From assembly GCF_009455625.1 (NCBI RefSeq), contig NZ_QPEQ01000001.1:1178001-1242000 (forward strand): a stretch of DNA of 64,000 nt, in the 5' to 3' direction. Positions within the stretch are counted from its first letter, which is position 1, and each line of letters begins with the position of its first letter. The stretch is from Paraburkholderia bonniea. GTDB lineage: Bacteria > Pseudomonadota > Gammaproteobacteria > Burkholderiales > Burkholderiaceae. Position numbers and translations under genes: made by a program. The notes under the pieces were generated by a model. It was not told where the DNA came from, made no database searches, and saw only the letters and a list, made by a program, of their open reading frames with translations. Shown here in pieces: positions 40,138 to 50,542 of the stretch.

Positions 40138-43100
40138 TTGATCAAATTGACATCTACTCGATTCATCCGCATTCGCGGAGCACGCCAGCATAATCTGAAG
40201 AATATTGACTTGGATCTGCGTACCGGTGAAATGACGGTTGTGACAGGTCTCTCCGGGTCCGGGAAATCGAGTCTCGTGTTTGACACGCTGTATGCCGAAG
40301 GGCAGCGGCGTTATGTCGAAACCTTTAGCGCCTACGCACGCCAATTTCTCGACAGAATGGATCGTCCTCAGGTTGATCGGGTTGAGGGGGTTCCGCCTGC
40401 CATCGCTATTGACCAGACTAATCCTGTTCGTAGTTCGCGCTCAACGGTCGGTACGATGACCGAGTTGAATGATCATTTGAAGCTGCTTTACGCGCGAGCG
40501 ACGGTGTTGTTTGACCGGAAAAATGCGGAGCTCGTGCGTCACGAGACGCCGGAGACGATTTATAGCGAATTGCTTGCCCGTTGCGTTGCAGATCCAGACC
40601 TGCGTCTGATCGTGACGTTCCCAGTGGAACTGCCAGAAAATACGAGCCAGGATGAGCTCGAGCAGTGGTTATCTGCCAGTGGCCATACTCGTGTGCAGGC
40701 TGAGCGCTTAGTCGCTTCTGCGACGGGGCCGCGCAAAGTGCTGGATGTCGTGGCCGACCGGTTTCGTCTGATGCAGGTCGACAAGGCGAGGGCGATTGAG
40801 GCGATTGAGGCTTCACTTAAACGTGGTGCGGGTTGCGTCAATATCTACGTGCAGACAAGCGCTCAATCCGATACTGCCGCCGAGCCGCGGATCTTGCGTT
40901 TCTCGACGGGGCTGCACAATCCTGACAGCGATTTGCATTATGCCGAGCCTCAACCGGCGCTTTTTTCATTTAATTCAGCGTATGGCGCGTGTGAAAGTTG
41001 CCGGGGGTTTGGCCGGGTTATCGGCGTGGATTGGGGGTTAGTTATTCCCGATGAAAGTAAGACCTTAAGCGGTGGTGCCGTCAAAACTTTGCAGACCCCC
41101 GCCTGGAGAGAATGCCAGGATGATTTGCTGCGCTATGCAGGCCAGGCGGGTATTCGGCAAGATACGTCCTGGGCTGATTTGACCGATGCCGAGCGCGAAT
41201 GGGTGATTGAGGGCGCGCCAGATTGGGATGGTGAATGGCAGAAGCACTGGTACGGGATTCGGCGCTTCTTTGGCTATCTTGAGTCGAAAGCCTACAAGAT
41301 GCATATTCGCGTGCTGCTATCCAAGTACCGCAGCTATACGTCATGCGATACCTGTGGCGGTGCGCGGCTTAAAACGGAGTCGCTGCTCTGGCGTCTGGGA
41401 ACCAAACAAAATGCGGATGCTGTGCTTGAGCCCGCGCGACGTTTTATGCCCCGTGGGGTTGAGTGGACGCGAGCGCAGCTTGAGGCGCTGCCCGGTCTGA
41501 CCATTCATGACTTGATGTTGTTGCCGATAAGCCGCATTCGCCAGTTTTTCGACACGATTAATTTGCCGGGTGCGCTGCTGGATGAGGCGCTTGGGTTGTT
41601 GCTGGCAGAGGTGCGTACTCGTCTTAAGTATCTGTGCGATGTGGGCTTGGGCTATTTAACCCTTGACCGGCAAAGCCGCACACTTTCTGGTGGTGAAGTT
41701 CAGCGGATCAATTTGACTACCGCGCTTGGCACGTCGCTCACCAAAACGTTATTCGTGCTGGATGAACCCAGCATCGGGCTGCATCCCCGGGATCTGAACC
41801 GGATTGTCGAGGCGATGCATCGTCTGCGCGATGCGGGCAATACGCTCGTCGTCGTGGAGCATGATCCATCGGTGATGCTCGCGGCCGACCGGCTGATTGA
41901 TATGGGCCCAGGGCCCGGTGAGCGTGGCGGTAGCATCGTGTATGACGGCCTGCCTTCTGGCATTCGGCAGGCGAGCACGTTAACTGCAGAGTATCTAGCT
42001 GGGCGGCGTCAGGTGGCTGATGCCGCGCACTGGCAGCGTCGCACCGTGACGGCGCAAACACCGCGTATCGTTTTGACCGGTGCGAGCGAGCATAACTTGC
42101 GCGATGTCACCGTCGAAATCCCGCTACAGCATCTGGTCTGTGTGACGGGTGTGTCGGGGTCGGGTAAGTCAACGCTGTTGCAAGACGTGCTCTATCCCGC
42201 GCTGGCCCGGCAACTTGGGCATACCACTGAAACTCCAGGTGAATACCGGAGTTTGTCGGGCGTCGAATATGTCCGCGATGTGGTGTTTGTCGACCAGTCG
42301 CCGATCGGTAAAACAGCGCGCTCGAATCCGGCTAGCTATGTCGGCGCTTTCGATGAAATCCGCAAACTGTTCGCTAAAGTGCCTCTCGCTTTGCAGCGGG
42401 GCTATGGCCCAGGCATGTTCAGTTTTAACTCAGGTGATGGCCGGTGCCCGACTTGCGGTGGCTCGGGGTTTGAGCACGTCGAGATGCAGTTTTTGAGTGA
42501 CGTGTACTTGCGCTGCCCTGATTGCGATGGCCAGCGTTATCGCGCGGAATTGCTGGAGGTCACACTTGAGCGCGGGCAGCCATCGCGGGCGTTGAATATC
42601 GCGGACGTGCTAGGGCTGACAGTCAGCGAGGCGATCGTATTTTTTGCGGCGGATGCAGAGGTGTTGCGAGTGCTGCAACCGATTGTTGAGGTGGGGCTTG
42701 AATATGTGAAGCTGGGGCAGCCTGTGCCGACGCTCTCGGGTGGTGAAGCGCAGCGGCTCAAGCTCGCGGGTTTTCTCGCTGAGGCGGCACCTACGCGCAG
42801 TACTAAGGGGGCGTTACCGGGTGCCCGGTTATTCATGTTTGATGAGCCTACGACTGGGCTGCATTTCGACGATATTTCGCGGCTAATGCAGGCGTTTGGC
42901 AAGCTGCTGGCCCGGGGCGATTCGCTGATTGTGATCGAACACAATCTGGATGTGATTCGCGCAGCCGACTGGTTAATTGATCTGGGACCAGAAGGGGGGG
43001 ATGGCGGTGGGTATGTGGTGTGCTCGGGTACGCCCGATGACGTCAAGGCGTGTGCCGCATCCCATACTGGCGTAGCGCTTTTGCAGTATGAACAGGCGTT

Positions 43101-45993
43101 GCCTGTTATCGCGGCTGCCGATGCGCCAACGTCAGTGGCGCTCACGCAGACCGCGCTGGAAACACAGGCGCGGCGGGCGGTGGAGGGGGAGGATGTGATC
43201 AGGATCGTGAACGCGCGCGAACATAACCTGAAGTCCCTCGACGTCGATATTCCTCATGGCAAATTCAATGTGATTGCTGGCGTGTCGGGGTCGGGCAAAT
43301 CCACGCTCGCTTTTGACATCCTGTTTCACGAAGGCCAGCGGCGCTATCTGGAGTCGCTCAATGCCTATGCACGTTCAATCGTTCAACCAGCTGGACGGCC
43401 GGAAGTCGATGCGGTCTACGGCATTCCGCCAACGGTGGCGATTGAGCAGCGCTTGTCGCGGGGTGGCCGCAAGAGCACGGTCGCTACCACTTCGGAGGTC
43501 TGGCATTTTCTGCGCTTGCTGTATGTGAAGCTGGGACTGCAGCATTGCATTCATGATGGCGCGCCGGTTGCCGCGCAAAGTGTGGCCTCAATTGCGGCTC
43601 AATTGCTGCGTGAGCATCGTGGCCAGCACGTGGGTTTGCTCGCGCCGCTCATCGTCAATCGCAAGGGGCTTTATACCGATCTGGCTAAATGGGCGAAGGC
43701 GCGCGGCAATACGCATTTGCGCGTGGATGGCGAGTTCGTGCCGGTCGACCCTTGGCCGAAGCTCAACCGCTTTCGTGAGCACACGATCGAATTGCCCGTC
43801 GCTGATCTGGTGATCTTGCCGAAGCACGAGGCGCAACTGCGGCAGTGTCTTGATGAGACGCTTGAGCTGGGCAAAGGCGTGATGCATCTGCTGGTGCCGC
43901 TGGATGGCTTGGGTATGGCGCTGGACGGAGGAGCGTCTACGCTGCCAGTCGGCACGCTCAAGGTGTTGTCGGTCAAGCGCGCTTGTCCGGTCTGCAGCAC
44001 GAGCTATCCCGAGCTGGATCCGCGCATGTTTTCCTATAACAGCAAGCACGGCTGGTGTCCGACGTGTGTCGGGACGGGCCTTGTGCTGACGCTGGAACAA
44101 CGCGCGGCTTACGACGACACGTTATTTGCCGAGGATGGCCGTGGCCGTGAGCAGAGCTTGCCAGCGCAAAAGCCGGAACCTGATGGCCTTGGCGCGACGC
44201 CGTGCCCGGATTGTGCGGGCACGCGCCTCAATCCGGTCGCGCGGGCGGTGACGTTCGATAAGCATTCGATCGTGGAGATTGCGCAATGGACGGTGGCACA
44301 AACGCGCCGCTGGGTTCAGGGCTTGAAGCTGAAAGGCCGTGAAGCCGGGATTGCCCGCGATGTGGTGAGTGAGATCAGCAACCGGCTGCAGTTTCTCGAA
44401 GAGGTGGGGCTGGGTTATCTCAGTCTGGATCGTGCTGCGCCAAGCCTGTCTGGTGGAGAGGCGCAGCGGATCCGGCTAGCGGCGCAACTCGGAAGCAATC
44501 TGCAGGGGGTGTGCTATGTGCTCGATGAGCCGACCATCGGGCTGCACCCACGAGATAACCGGGTGTTGCTGGAGGCTTTGCGCAAGCTCGGGGATAAAGG
44601 CAATACGCTGGTCGTGGTTGAGCATGACGAGGATACGATACGGTGTGCTGATCACATCATTGACATTGGTCCTGGCGCGGGCAAACGGGGTGGCCGGGTG
44701 GTCGCGCAAGGGCGGGTGGCTGATCTGGCGGCTCAGCCTGATTCGCTGACCGGACAGTTTCTGGCGCGGCCGATAGTGCATCCGCTTCAACCGCGGCGGA
44801 CGGTGCAACCGCCTGCGCTGGCCGATCAGGCTACGGCCGATGGCTGGCTAACGGTGCAGCGCGCGTGGTTGCATAACCTGCGCGAAATTACGGTGGCGTT
44901 GCCGTTGCAGCGTCTGGTGGCGGTGACCGGCGTGAGTGGGTCGGGGAAATCGACCTTGGCGCGTGATGTGCTGATGACCAGTTTGCTGGATGCGGTGGGG
45001 CGCTCGGTGCTGTCGTCGCCTGCGACACGGCGGGCACGCAAGGCGCAACCTGCTGCCTTGCCAGCGAGGTCGCGCTCAAGTGTGCTGGCTCGCTCGGCCG
45101 CCCGGCCGGCGCTGGCGGTGACTCACGCGTGGCATGGCTGTGATGCCGTAACGGGCTGGCAAGCCATTGACCGTGTGCTGGAGGTCGACCAGACCCCGAT
45201 CGGCAAAACGCCACGTTCGTGTCCCGCGACGTATATCGGCGTGTGGGACAGCATTCGCAAGTTGTTTGCGGAGACGCTTGAAGCTCGGGCGCGTGGCTAT
45301 AGCGCGTCGCGTTTTTCGTTTAATACGGGCGATGGCCGCTGTCCGGCTTGCGAAGGGCAAGGCGTGCGGACCATTGGCATGAGTTTTCTGCCTGACGTCA
45401 AAGTGCTGTGCGATGTGTGTCATGGCCAGCGTTTCAATCCAGAGACGCTCGCGGTGACCTGGCGCGGCAAGAACATCGGTGAAGTCCTGACGATGGAGAT
45501 TGACGAGGCGGTGGTGTTTTTTGCACCGCTCTCCAACATCGCACATCCGTTGCAGTTAATGAAGGATGTCGGCTTGGGGTATCTGACGCTAGGTCAACCG
45601 TCCCCTACGCTGTCGGGTGGCGAGGCGCAGCGGATCAAGCTGGTCACCGAGCTTAGCAAGGTGCGCGATGACGTGACCCGGCGTGGCCAGAAAGCCCCGC
45701 ATACCTTGTACGTGCTGGATGAGCCGACGGTTGGCCTGCATATGGCCGACGTCGAAAAATTAATTCATGTGCTGCACCGGCTGGTTGATGGTGGCCATAG
45801 CGTGATCGTGATTGAGCACGACCTCGATGTGATTGCCGAAGCCGACTGGATCGTTGATCTGGGGCCGGAGGGTGGAGCAGCAGGCGGTAAGGTGGTGGCT
45901 GCTACCAGCCCGGAAGGGCTGGCGCAGGTGGCGGCGAGCTATACGGGCCAGGCGCTGGCACCGGTGCTCGCCCGTAGCCGGGCAGCCCGGTGA
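40138..45993 (+). CDS. uvrA: Double-length UvrA-like ABC ATPase
   Basis: A 1951-residue protein, twice the ~950 residues of ordinary UvrA. Two complete UvrA-like units are fused. Four Walker A loops (near residues 37-45, 671, 1048 and 1598, each GxSGSGKS), four LSGGE signatures (near 516, 865, 1436 and 1825) and Walker B segments such as [13 protein letters not shown] and [13 protein letters not shown] are intact. Paired CxxC zinc motifs (CPTCGGSG with [16 protein letters not shown] with CDVCHGQR) follow the insertion domains. UvrA normally dimerises to find bulky DNA lesions; this form would be a built-in dimer of unequal halves, and a separate standard uvrA is expected elsewhere. The start is TTG at 40138, since a TAA lies five codons upstream. 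Ordinary excision-repair function is uncertain. Confidence 0.9.
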   Translation: MIKLTSTRFIRIRGARQHNLKNIDLDLRTGEMTVVTGLSGSGKSSLVFDTLYAEGQRRYVETFSAYARQFLDRMDRPQVDRVEGVPPAIAIDQTNPVRSSRSTVGTMTELNDHLKLLYARATVLFDRKNAELVRHETPETIYSELLARCVADPDLRLIVTFPVELPENTSQDELEQWLSASGHTRVQAERLVASATGPRKVLDVVADRFRLMQVDKARAIEAIEASLKRGAGCVNIYVQTSAQSDTAAEPRILRFSTGLHNPDSDLHYAEPQPALFSFNSAYGACESCRGFGRVIGVDWGLVIPDESKTLSGGAVKTLQTPAWRECQDDLLRYAGQAGIRQDTSWADLTDAEREWVIEGAPDWDGEWQKHWYGIRRFFGYLESKAYKMHIRVLLSKYRSYTSCDTCGGARLKTESLLWRLGTKQNADAVLEPARRFMPRGVEWTRAQLEALPGLTIHDLMLLPISRIRQFFDTINLPGALLDEALGLLLAEVRTRLKYLCDVGLGYLTLDRQSRTLSGGEVQRINLTTALGTSLTKTLFVLDEPSIGLHPRDLNRIVEAMHRLRDAGNTLVVVEHDPSVMLAADRLIDMGPGPGERGGSIVYDGLPSGIRQASTLTAEYLAGRRQVADAAHWQRRTVTAQTPRIVLTGASEHNLRDVTVEIPLQHLVCVTGVSGSGKSTLLQDVLYPALARQLGHTTETPGEYRSLSGVEYVRDVVFVDQSPIGKTARSNPASYVGAFDEIRKLFAKVPLALQRGYGPGMFSFNSGDGRCPTCGGSGFEHVEMQFLSDVYLRCPDCDGQRYRAELLEVTLERGQPSRALNIADVLGLTVSEAIVFFAADAEVLRVLQPIVEVGLEYVKLGQPVPTLSGGEAQRLKLAGFLAEAAPTRSTKGALPGARLFMFDEPTTGLHFDDISRLMQAFGKLLARGDSLIVIEHNLDVIRAADWLIDLGPEGGDGGGYVVCSGTPDDVKACAASHTGVALLQYEQALPVIAAADAPTSVALTQTALETQARRAVEGEDVIRIVNAREHNLKSLDVDIPHGKFNVIAGVSGSGKSTLAFDILFHEGQRRYLESLNAYARSIVQPAGRPEVDAVYGIPPTVAIEQRLSRGGRKSTVATTSEVWHFLRLLYVKLGLQHCIHDGAPVAAQSVASIAAQLLREHRGQHVGLLAPLIVNRKGLYTDLAKWAKARGNTHLRVDGEFVPVDPWPKLNRFREHTIELPVADLVILPKHEAQLRQCLDETLELGKGVMHLLVPLDGLGMALDGGASTLPVGTLKVLSVKRACPVCSTSYPELDPRMFSYNSKHGWCPTCVGTGLVLTLEQRAAYDDTLFAEDGRGREQSLPAQKPEPDGLGATPCPDCAGTRLNPVARAVTFDKHSIVEIAQWTVAQTRRWVQGLKLKGREAGIARDVVSEISNRLQFLEEVGLGYLSLDRAAPSLSGGEAQRIRLAAQLGSNLQGVCYVLDEPTIGLHPRDNRVLLEALRKLGDKGNTLVVVEHDEDTIRCADHIIDIGPGAGKRGGRVVAQGRVADLAAQPDSLTGQFLARPIVHPLQPRRTVQPPALADQATADGWLTVQRAWLHNLREITVALPLQRLVAVTGVSGSGKSTLARDVLMTSLLDAVGRSVLSSPATRRARKAQPAALPARSRSSVLARSAARPALAVTHAWHGCDAVTGWQAIDRVLEVDQTPIGKTPRSCPATYIGVWDSIRKLFAETLEARARGYSASRFSFNTGDGRCPACEGQGVRTIGMSFLPDVKVLCDVCHGQRFNPETLAVTWRGKNIGEVLTMEIDEAVVFFAPLSNIAHPLQLMKDVGLGYLTLGQPSPTLSGGEAQRIKLVTELSKVRDDVTRRGQKAPHTLYVLDEPTVGLHMADVEKLIHVLHRLVDGGHSVIVIEHDLDVIAEADWIVDLGPEGGAAGGKVVAATSPEGLAQVAASYTGQALAPVLARSRAAR

Positions 45994-46044
45994 AGCCCGG
46001 AACGGCTCACGCTACAATCCCCGCCGTTTTGAAAGGAAAGCACG

Positions 46045-46488
46045 ATGACGATTCACATTTCTGGGTTTGCTCCGCGAGTGGCGGTGCTGGCGGTGTTGTC
46101 CACGCTTCTGGCGGGATGCACGCTCGCGGAAAAAAATGCCGTGACATGCGAGCAGTTGATGCACAGCCGGTTCGCTACGGTGTCGCCGAACCGGCTGGTG
46201 GTATCGCATGCGGGAGTGGGGATCGGTGGCAGCCGGGTAGTCGTCGAAGGAGAGATCGAGTACCTGGAGCCATCTCCTGCGCTAGCGCCTGCTGCATCGG
46301 CTTCGGCCGTTTCGGCCGTTTCGGCCGCTGCGGTGCCGCAAGCCAGCTTCAGGCCGAAAACGCTGCACAAGCCTATTGCGGCTGAGTGCACCTTTAAGGC
46401 AGCAGGCCTTGCCTCATTCAACTGGCTTGCGCCTCGTGAGCTGGTGAAAACGAAAGACGAGCCGGAGAGCGATGATTCGTCTAGTTAA
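46045..46488 (+). CDS. Lipoprotein of unknown function
   Basis: A 147-residue lipoprotein with lipobox LLAGC (Cys25), a conserved-looking region (EKNAVTCEQLMHSRFATVSP, then ISRVVVEGEIEYLEP-like), a low-complexity Ala/Ser/Val stretch encoded by repeated TTTCGGCCG units, and an acidic end (DEPESDDSSS). GAAAGGAAAG precedes the ATG. Not assigned to a family. It starts 51 bp after the UvrA-like gene and may be co-transcribed. Confidence 0.6.
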   Translation: MTIHISGFAPRVAVLAVLSTLLAGCTLAEKNAVTCEQLMHSRFATVSPNRLVVSHAGVGIGGSRVVVEGEIEYLEPSPALAPAASASAVSAVSAAAVPQASFRPKTLHKPIAAECTFKAAGLASFNWLAPRELVKTKDEPESDDSSS

Positions 46489-46501
46489 AGTTTGGTGCGG
46501 C

Positions 46502-46549
46502 TAAGCGAGCCAATAAGCGAGCTAATAAGCAAACCAATAAATGAGCCAG
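46502..46549 (+). repeat. Four tandem 12-bp repeats
   Basis: TAAGCGAGCCAA, TAAGCGAGCTAA, TAAGCAAACCAA and TAAATGAGCCAG follow each other 13 bp behind the lipoprotein stop. The copies place TAA stops every 12 bp. The last unit overlaps the hairpin. Confidence 0.8.
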
Positions 46550-46580
46550 CGCAGGTGTTGTCCTGCGCTGGCTCATTGCA
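46541..46580 (+). terminator. Hairpin between converging genes
   Basis: Perfect 15-bp stem ATGAGCCAGCGCAGG/CCTGCGCTGGCTCAT with a 6-nt loop, between the lipoprotein (+) and DUF3443 (-) genes. The T-tract is weak on both sides (TTGCATT). Confidence 0.6.
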
Positions 46581-46591
46581 TTAGCGGTTAG

Positions 46592-47848
46592 CTAAAACGC
46601 GTAGTACGGACCGTTGCCTGCAGGTGTGGCGGAGGCTTCGATGGCGGTGAAAATACGGCGGCCATAGAAGAACGGCAAGCCCCAGTTGAATGAATTCGCT
46701 GCTGGCCCAGCCAGATTGCTAAACGCATAGTTCGATGTGCGGAACAGCGTCTGCGAGTTGGCCACCGAGAAAGTCAGGTTCGTACTGGCACCGTCTGCAC
46801 CGAGTAACGTAGCGTTCAGCGACTGGGTGCTGCTTGGGCAATACCACAGCACGCAGCGCTGTAGCGTTGAACTCGGGAAGAACAGGCCATTCGAGCCGCT
46901 ATCGAGAAAGCTCGCATAAGTGTTGCCGTTCAACGCAGTGGTGACATAGCCCGATTGCGCATTCGCTTTTAGCACGGTCGCATTGCCCAGCGCGTTATTC
47001 GCCTGAGTCCCAATGCCGAAGATCATTGAGCCCGACACGTTGGGTGCGCCGCCATCCGCGATCGCCGGTAATTCAATCACGATGCCGTTGTTATCCTGGG
47101 CAAAGAGGCTGACCGGGTTGGTGACTTGTTGTGCCAGCGGTTGCGTGCTTGGGGTGCAATTGCCGCTGGTGTCGCACGAGTAATACCAGCGAGGCAACGC
47201 TTTGATGGCGCAATTTATGCCGCAGTCAGCCGCAAACAGGCCTACGCCGAGAATGCCGTTGGCGCGTAGGTCAGGTGCCGTCAGCATAGCGATGCCGGAC
47301 GCGGCGCAATCGGCAGGAACGGTTGGCAAGGTAGGATCGGCGATCACCTGGATTGACGCATTGGGTGCGACATGTCCGGCCATGCGGATATCGGCGGTTT
47401 TGACCGAACCCCACGTATAGCCTGAGCCAAATACTGTGCACTGGCCGCTGGTGCCGGTTCCTGACGCCATCTTGGGAAGCGTCTGGAGATTGGCTGGTAG
47501 CGCCGAATTCAGAATCCGTAATCCTTGTGACCCTGTATCGACCTGAATGTTGTTGATGGTGGCGCATTCCGTGGTGCCTGGGACGCACAGCGTGACGCTG
47601 GTCGTCAACATATTGCGCACCAGGTTAGGTGCAGTGGTGACGACGATCGGCTGAACGTTGGGCGTGCTCGACTGCGTGACATCGGGCGGCGGGGTGCTGG
47701 TTACAACTGCGCTTGCCGCCGTATCCGGCGTAGCCGGTGCAGTGGCACCGGATAGCGAGGAAGGGGTGCTGCTGCCACTCCCACCGCCACCACCGCATCC
47801 AGCCAGGATTGTGAAAAGTAATACAACGAATGTGCGTTGGACTGTCAT
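46592..47848 (-). CDS. DUF3443 secreted lipoprotein, pepsin-like motifs
   Basis: A 418-residue lipoprotein: lipobox ILAGC followed by six Gly, a Ser/Thr/Pro linker to ~70, then the DUF3443 domain. Two aspartic-protease-like turns are visible, VDTGSQGLRIL in the first half and FLDSGSNGLFFP in the second, each with hydrophobic residues around D(T/S)G, as in the two lobes of pepsins. Ten or so Cys suggest disulfides. No activity is known for the family; protease function is only an idea. It lies 11 bp after the DUF2844 gene, with GGAGG in the gap. Confidence 0.75.
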   Translation of the reverse strand: MTVQRTFVVLLFTILAGCGGGGGSGSSTPSSLSGATAPATPDTAASAVVTSTPPPDVTQSSTPNVQPIVVTTAPNLVRNMLTTSVTLCVPGTTECATINNIQVDTGSQGLRILNSALPANLQTLPKMASGTGTSGQCTVFGSGYTWGSVKTADIRMAGHVAPNASIQVIADPTLPTVPADCAASGIAMLTAPDLRANGILGVGLFAADCGINCAIKALPRWYYSCDTSGNCTPSTQPLAQQVTNPVSLFAQDNNGIVIELPAIADGGAPNVSGSMIFGIGTQANNALGNATVLKANAQSGYVTTALNGNTYASFLDSGSNGLFFPSSTLQRCVLWYCPSSTQSLNATLLGADGASTNLTFSVANSQTLFRTSNYAFSNLAGPAANSFNWGLPFFYGRRIFTAIEASATPAGNGPYYAF

Positions 47849-47859
47849 GGCGACCTCCG

Positions 47860-48324
47860 TTATTTCAGGTCATCAGCAGAAACACCTGGCGGTAGCCCAT
47901 TGGGTAGCCATGCGCGGCCGATATAGCTGCGCATCTGGCCGCCCGATTCAACCACCACATCAGGCTGTTCGACGCGTGACGCGTGCAACTCGCCAGACGT
48001 CACACGATTCGCCAGGGCTCCACTACGAAACGAATCCGTGTGCTTGCCCAGCAGTGCTTGCAAATCCGGCATGGTTGGCCCGGTCCACGTATAGGCGAAG
48101 ATCCGGCCGTCGCTGGTGGCGTATTCATTGATTACCGTGCCGCCTGCGTCAACGCTTGAGCGCTCCCGGACAGCGCCGTTGAGCAGCATGTGCTGGACTG
48201 CACCAGAGGTGCTGGGAGTAGTGGGCATCATGCCGCCGAGCTCGGCATGTGCGCTGAGCGTCAGGGCGAGCGCTGCACCAGGCAGAGCGCGCACAAGCGC
48301 TTTGAAACTTAGGAGTTGTGCCAT
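47860..48324 (-). CDS. DUF2844 exported protein
   Basis: A 154-residue exported protein, partner of DUF3443 in many Burkholderia genomes. It has a signal peptide of ~27 residues (ALPGAALALTLSAHAELGG) and a domain with INEYATSDGRIFAYTWTGPT and MPDLQALLGKHTDSF, which match DUF2844 as I know it. Periplasmic or secreted; role unknown. GAGGAAAAGTCA precedes the ATG. First gene of the pair. Confidence 0.78.
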   Translation of the reverse strand: MAQLLSFKALVRALPGAALALTLSAHAELGGMMPTTPSTSGAVQHMLLNGAVRERSSVDAGGTVINEYATSDGRIFAYTWTGPTMPDLQALLGKHTDSFRSGALANRVTSGELHASRVEQPDVVVESGGQMRSYIGRAWLPNGLPPGVSADDLK

Positions 48325-48774
48325 TGACTTTTCCTCGCAGCCATAGTGTTAAATTTAATATTTCTATATTTAAGATAGCACTCGGGTTTTTTGAGGAAAT
48401 GGGAATTTTTAAGAATCAAGGCTAGTTAGGCTTCCTTTGAAATGCTGAATTCGAAGTAATTTTGCTTTATAAACAACAGGTTATTGTTTCGTTAAGGAAG
48501 ATTTAGGAGTGTAGGAAGATTGTTGTCAATTGTTAAATTTAAGATGGATGCCGAAGCGTATCGATAGCTAAACGTAAGCGTGAGGATTTTGTCTGTACGT
48601 CCGTTTGGCTTAAGCCGTGCATATATTTATTCACTGGGTCATAGCTGAACGGATGGTTTGAAACCAGGTGGAAATGCGGCAAGTCGCGCTTTTTGCACAG
48701 GTTTGCGCGGGACCGGTAAAATCGCAGGTTGATCCACGGAAACTCCCGTGGCGAAGCGCAAGGATTCCCCGAAC
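48325..48774. other. AT-rich divergent promoter region
   Basis: About 450 bp between the DUF2844 (-) and bamC (+) genes. A 12-bp direct repeat TGTTAAATTTAA occurs at 48347-48358 and 48531-48542. The first copy lies just upstream of the DUF2844 start and could be part of its promoter or an operator. No gene is seen. Confidence 0.45.
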
Positions 48775-50010
48775 ATGACTGATCTTCGACTTACCCGCCG
48801 GTTTGCCGTATTGCTGATGGCGAGCGGTCTGGCCGCTGGTTGCAGTTCCCCATCGCCCAGCCAGATTGATTACAAAAGCGATTCCAGATCGAAAACGGTG
48901 TCACTTGCGGCACCGCCGAACATGACCGAGGTGGCCGCAGATCAGCGTTCACTGCCGCCACAAGGCGGCGAAACCTCGTTATCCACCCTCAGGCAAGTAC
49001 AAAACAGCGCACCGGTTTCGACGCTCCAGGTCGTGCCGCCAGTGGCGGGTATGCATATCCAGCGTGATGGCACCGAAAGCTGGCTCGTAATTGACGGCAA
49101 GACGCCAGCTCAGTCCTGGCCGCAAATCCGTCGTTTTTGGCAGGAACAGGGTTTTCTGCTGGTGGTGGATCAGCGCGATCGCGGGGTGATGGAAACCGAC
49201 TGGAACGAAACCCATCCGCAGATCAACGATGGGTTTATCCGCAATACGCTGTCGAAGGCGATGGGCAATTCTTACGTCACCGCCGAGCGCAACAAATTCC
49301 GCACGCGGCTCGAAGCGGCACCCAACGGTGGCACATATGTATTCATCAGCCAGAAAGGCATGCGCGAAGCGCTGAGCGGCCCGAATCGTGATTCCAGCAC
49401 CTGGGTGGCTAAAGCCAATGATCCGGTGCTCGAAAGCGAGTATCTGAAGCGGCTGATGGCTTCGCTGGCGCTGGCGAACACGCGTGGCACGACACCGGCG
49501 GAGGGTGATGTGCCTGGCGCAGATAGCGCAGTTGGCACGGTTGCAGCGGCTGCCGGAGCAGGCAGCAAGATGACGAAGTCGAAGGCCGCAGAAACCGCTG
49601 CCCAGAATGTCGCGCTAGCTGCGCAGTTGCCTTTGCCTGGTGCGTCAGCGGACACCGATGCGCAGTACACCTCGTCTGAACTGACGCTGAGCGAGCCTTA
49701 TGACCGCGCATGGTTGCGTGTCGGCGTGGCGCTGGATCGCAGCAACTTCACGGTGGATGACCGCGATCGCACACGGGGTGTGTATTTCGTGCGCTACGCC
49801 GATCCTAAGGATCTGTCTGCGGCGGAACAGGGCTTCTGGAACCAGATGTTCCACGGCAAGAAAGAAAAGATCGTGAAGCAGTATCTGGTGAATGTCCGGG
49901 CCGTGACACCGAATCAAACCCGTGTGGCTGTTGTGGATGACAAGGGCGTGATTGATGACTCGCCCCAGGCGCGGCAGATCATGTCTTTGATGGTCGATCA
50001 ACTGCGTTGA
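48775..50010 (+). CDS. bamC: Outer membrane assembly lipoprotein BamC
   Basis: A 411-residue lipoprotein (lipobox LAAGC, Cys23). It has the BamC layout: an unstructured N-terminal segment with CSSPSPSQIDYKSDSRSKT, a first helix-grip domain (SWLVIDGKTPAQSWPQIRRF, then VMETDWNE), an Ala-rich linker (~245-300) and a second helix-grip domain (YDRAWLRVGVALDRSNFTVD, then RGVYFVRYADP). BamC is an accessory part of the BAM machine that inserts outer-membrane beta-barrels. The ATG at 48775 has AAGGA upstream; an in-frame GTG at 48748 is unlikely. A terminator follows. Confidence 0.92.
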   Translation: MTDLRLTRRFAVLLMASGLAAGCSSPSPSQIDYKSDSRSKTVSLAAPPNMTEVAADQRSLPPQGGETSLSTLRQVQNSAPVSTLQVVPPVAGMHIQRDGTESWLVIDGKTPAQSWPQIRRFWQEQGFLLVVDQRDRGVMETDWNETHPQINDGFIRNTLSKAMGNSYVTAERNKFRTRLEAAPNGGTYVFISQKGMREALSGPNRDSSTWVAKANDPVLESEYLKRLMASLALANTRGTTPAEGDVPGADSAVGTVAAAAGAGSKMTKSKAAETAAQNVALAAQLPLPGASADTDAQYTSSELTLSEPYDRAWLRVGVALDRSNFTVDDRDRTRGVYFVRYADPKDLSAAEQGFWNQMFHGKKEKIVKQYLVNVRAVTPNQTRVAVVDDKGVIDDSPQARQIMSLMVDQLR

Positions 50011-50048
50011 ACGATGATCTGACCTGACTGAAGTCTGTGTTTTTCGTT

Positions 50049-50086
50049 AAAACCCGTCTGGTGCGTCACACCAGACGGGTTTTTTC
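50049..50086 (+). terminator. Terminator after bamC
   Basis: AACCCGTCTGGTG paired with CACCAGACGGGTT-type arm (13 bp, loop CGTCA) followed by TTTTTTC. Confidence 0.93.
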
Positions 50087-50332
50087 TTGGGCGTTACATC
50101 CTGGGGGACATCAGGGAACGTAACGTTACATGGCTCATAAATCGTCTTGAAACAGACTTTTCAGCGGCTTTATTAATTAAAAATAATCATTAAAATCATA
50201 GGGTTGTATTTATTTGCTGGATTGTTTTTATCGCTGGCACACAAGTTGCTCTCCTTTGCCGGAACAAGGTGATAAAGGGTGTCTTTTTTGAGATTGGGCG
50301 AGGTGTATTGATCAGACTTTGTTTGTCTGTTT
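50087..50332. other. AT-rich intergenic DNA before the small RNA candidate
   Basis: No coding region. It probably holds the promoter of the RNA candidate at 50333-50460, but no convincing pair of hexamers is visible. Confidence 0.35.
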
Positions 50333-50460
50333 TAGCCGTGCGGGGAAGTCCCGCGCTGGATCGGATCATGGCCCTTTACCGGGCTCCGATGGCCCCGTCT
50401 CCTATCCTCGTAAGGTGACGGTTTAGCCCGCGTTTCGGTGAAGCGCGGGCTATTTTTTTC
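50333..50460 (+). ncRNA. Candidate small RNA with Rho-independent terminator
   Basis: On the plus strand: hairpin GCGGG-GAAGT-CCCGC (50340-50354); a second stem ATCGGA...TCCGAT (50360-50390) enclosing GCCC-TTTACC-GGGC; a single-stranded CCCCGTCTCCTATCCTCG stretch; and a terminator TAGCCCGC/GCGGGCTA (50424-50452) ending in seven T. No gene on the same strand is being terminated: bamC already has its own terminator 335 bp upstream, and the next gene converges. The pyrimidine-rich gap could pair with ribosome binding sites. Ends are estimates. Confidence 0.5.
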
Positions 50461-50542
50461 TGTGGGGATTCCGGTGCGGCATCAGCGCAACTCGGCAGAT
50501 CTATGCAGCAGCGGGGCGCTCTGGATTAGCGCCCGGGCACGC

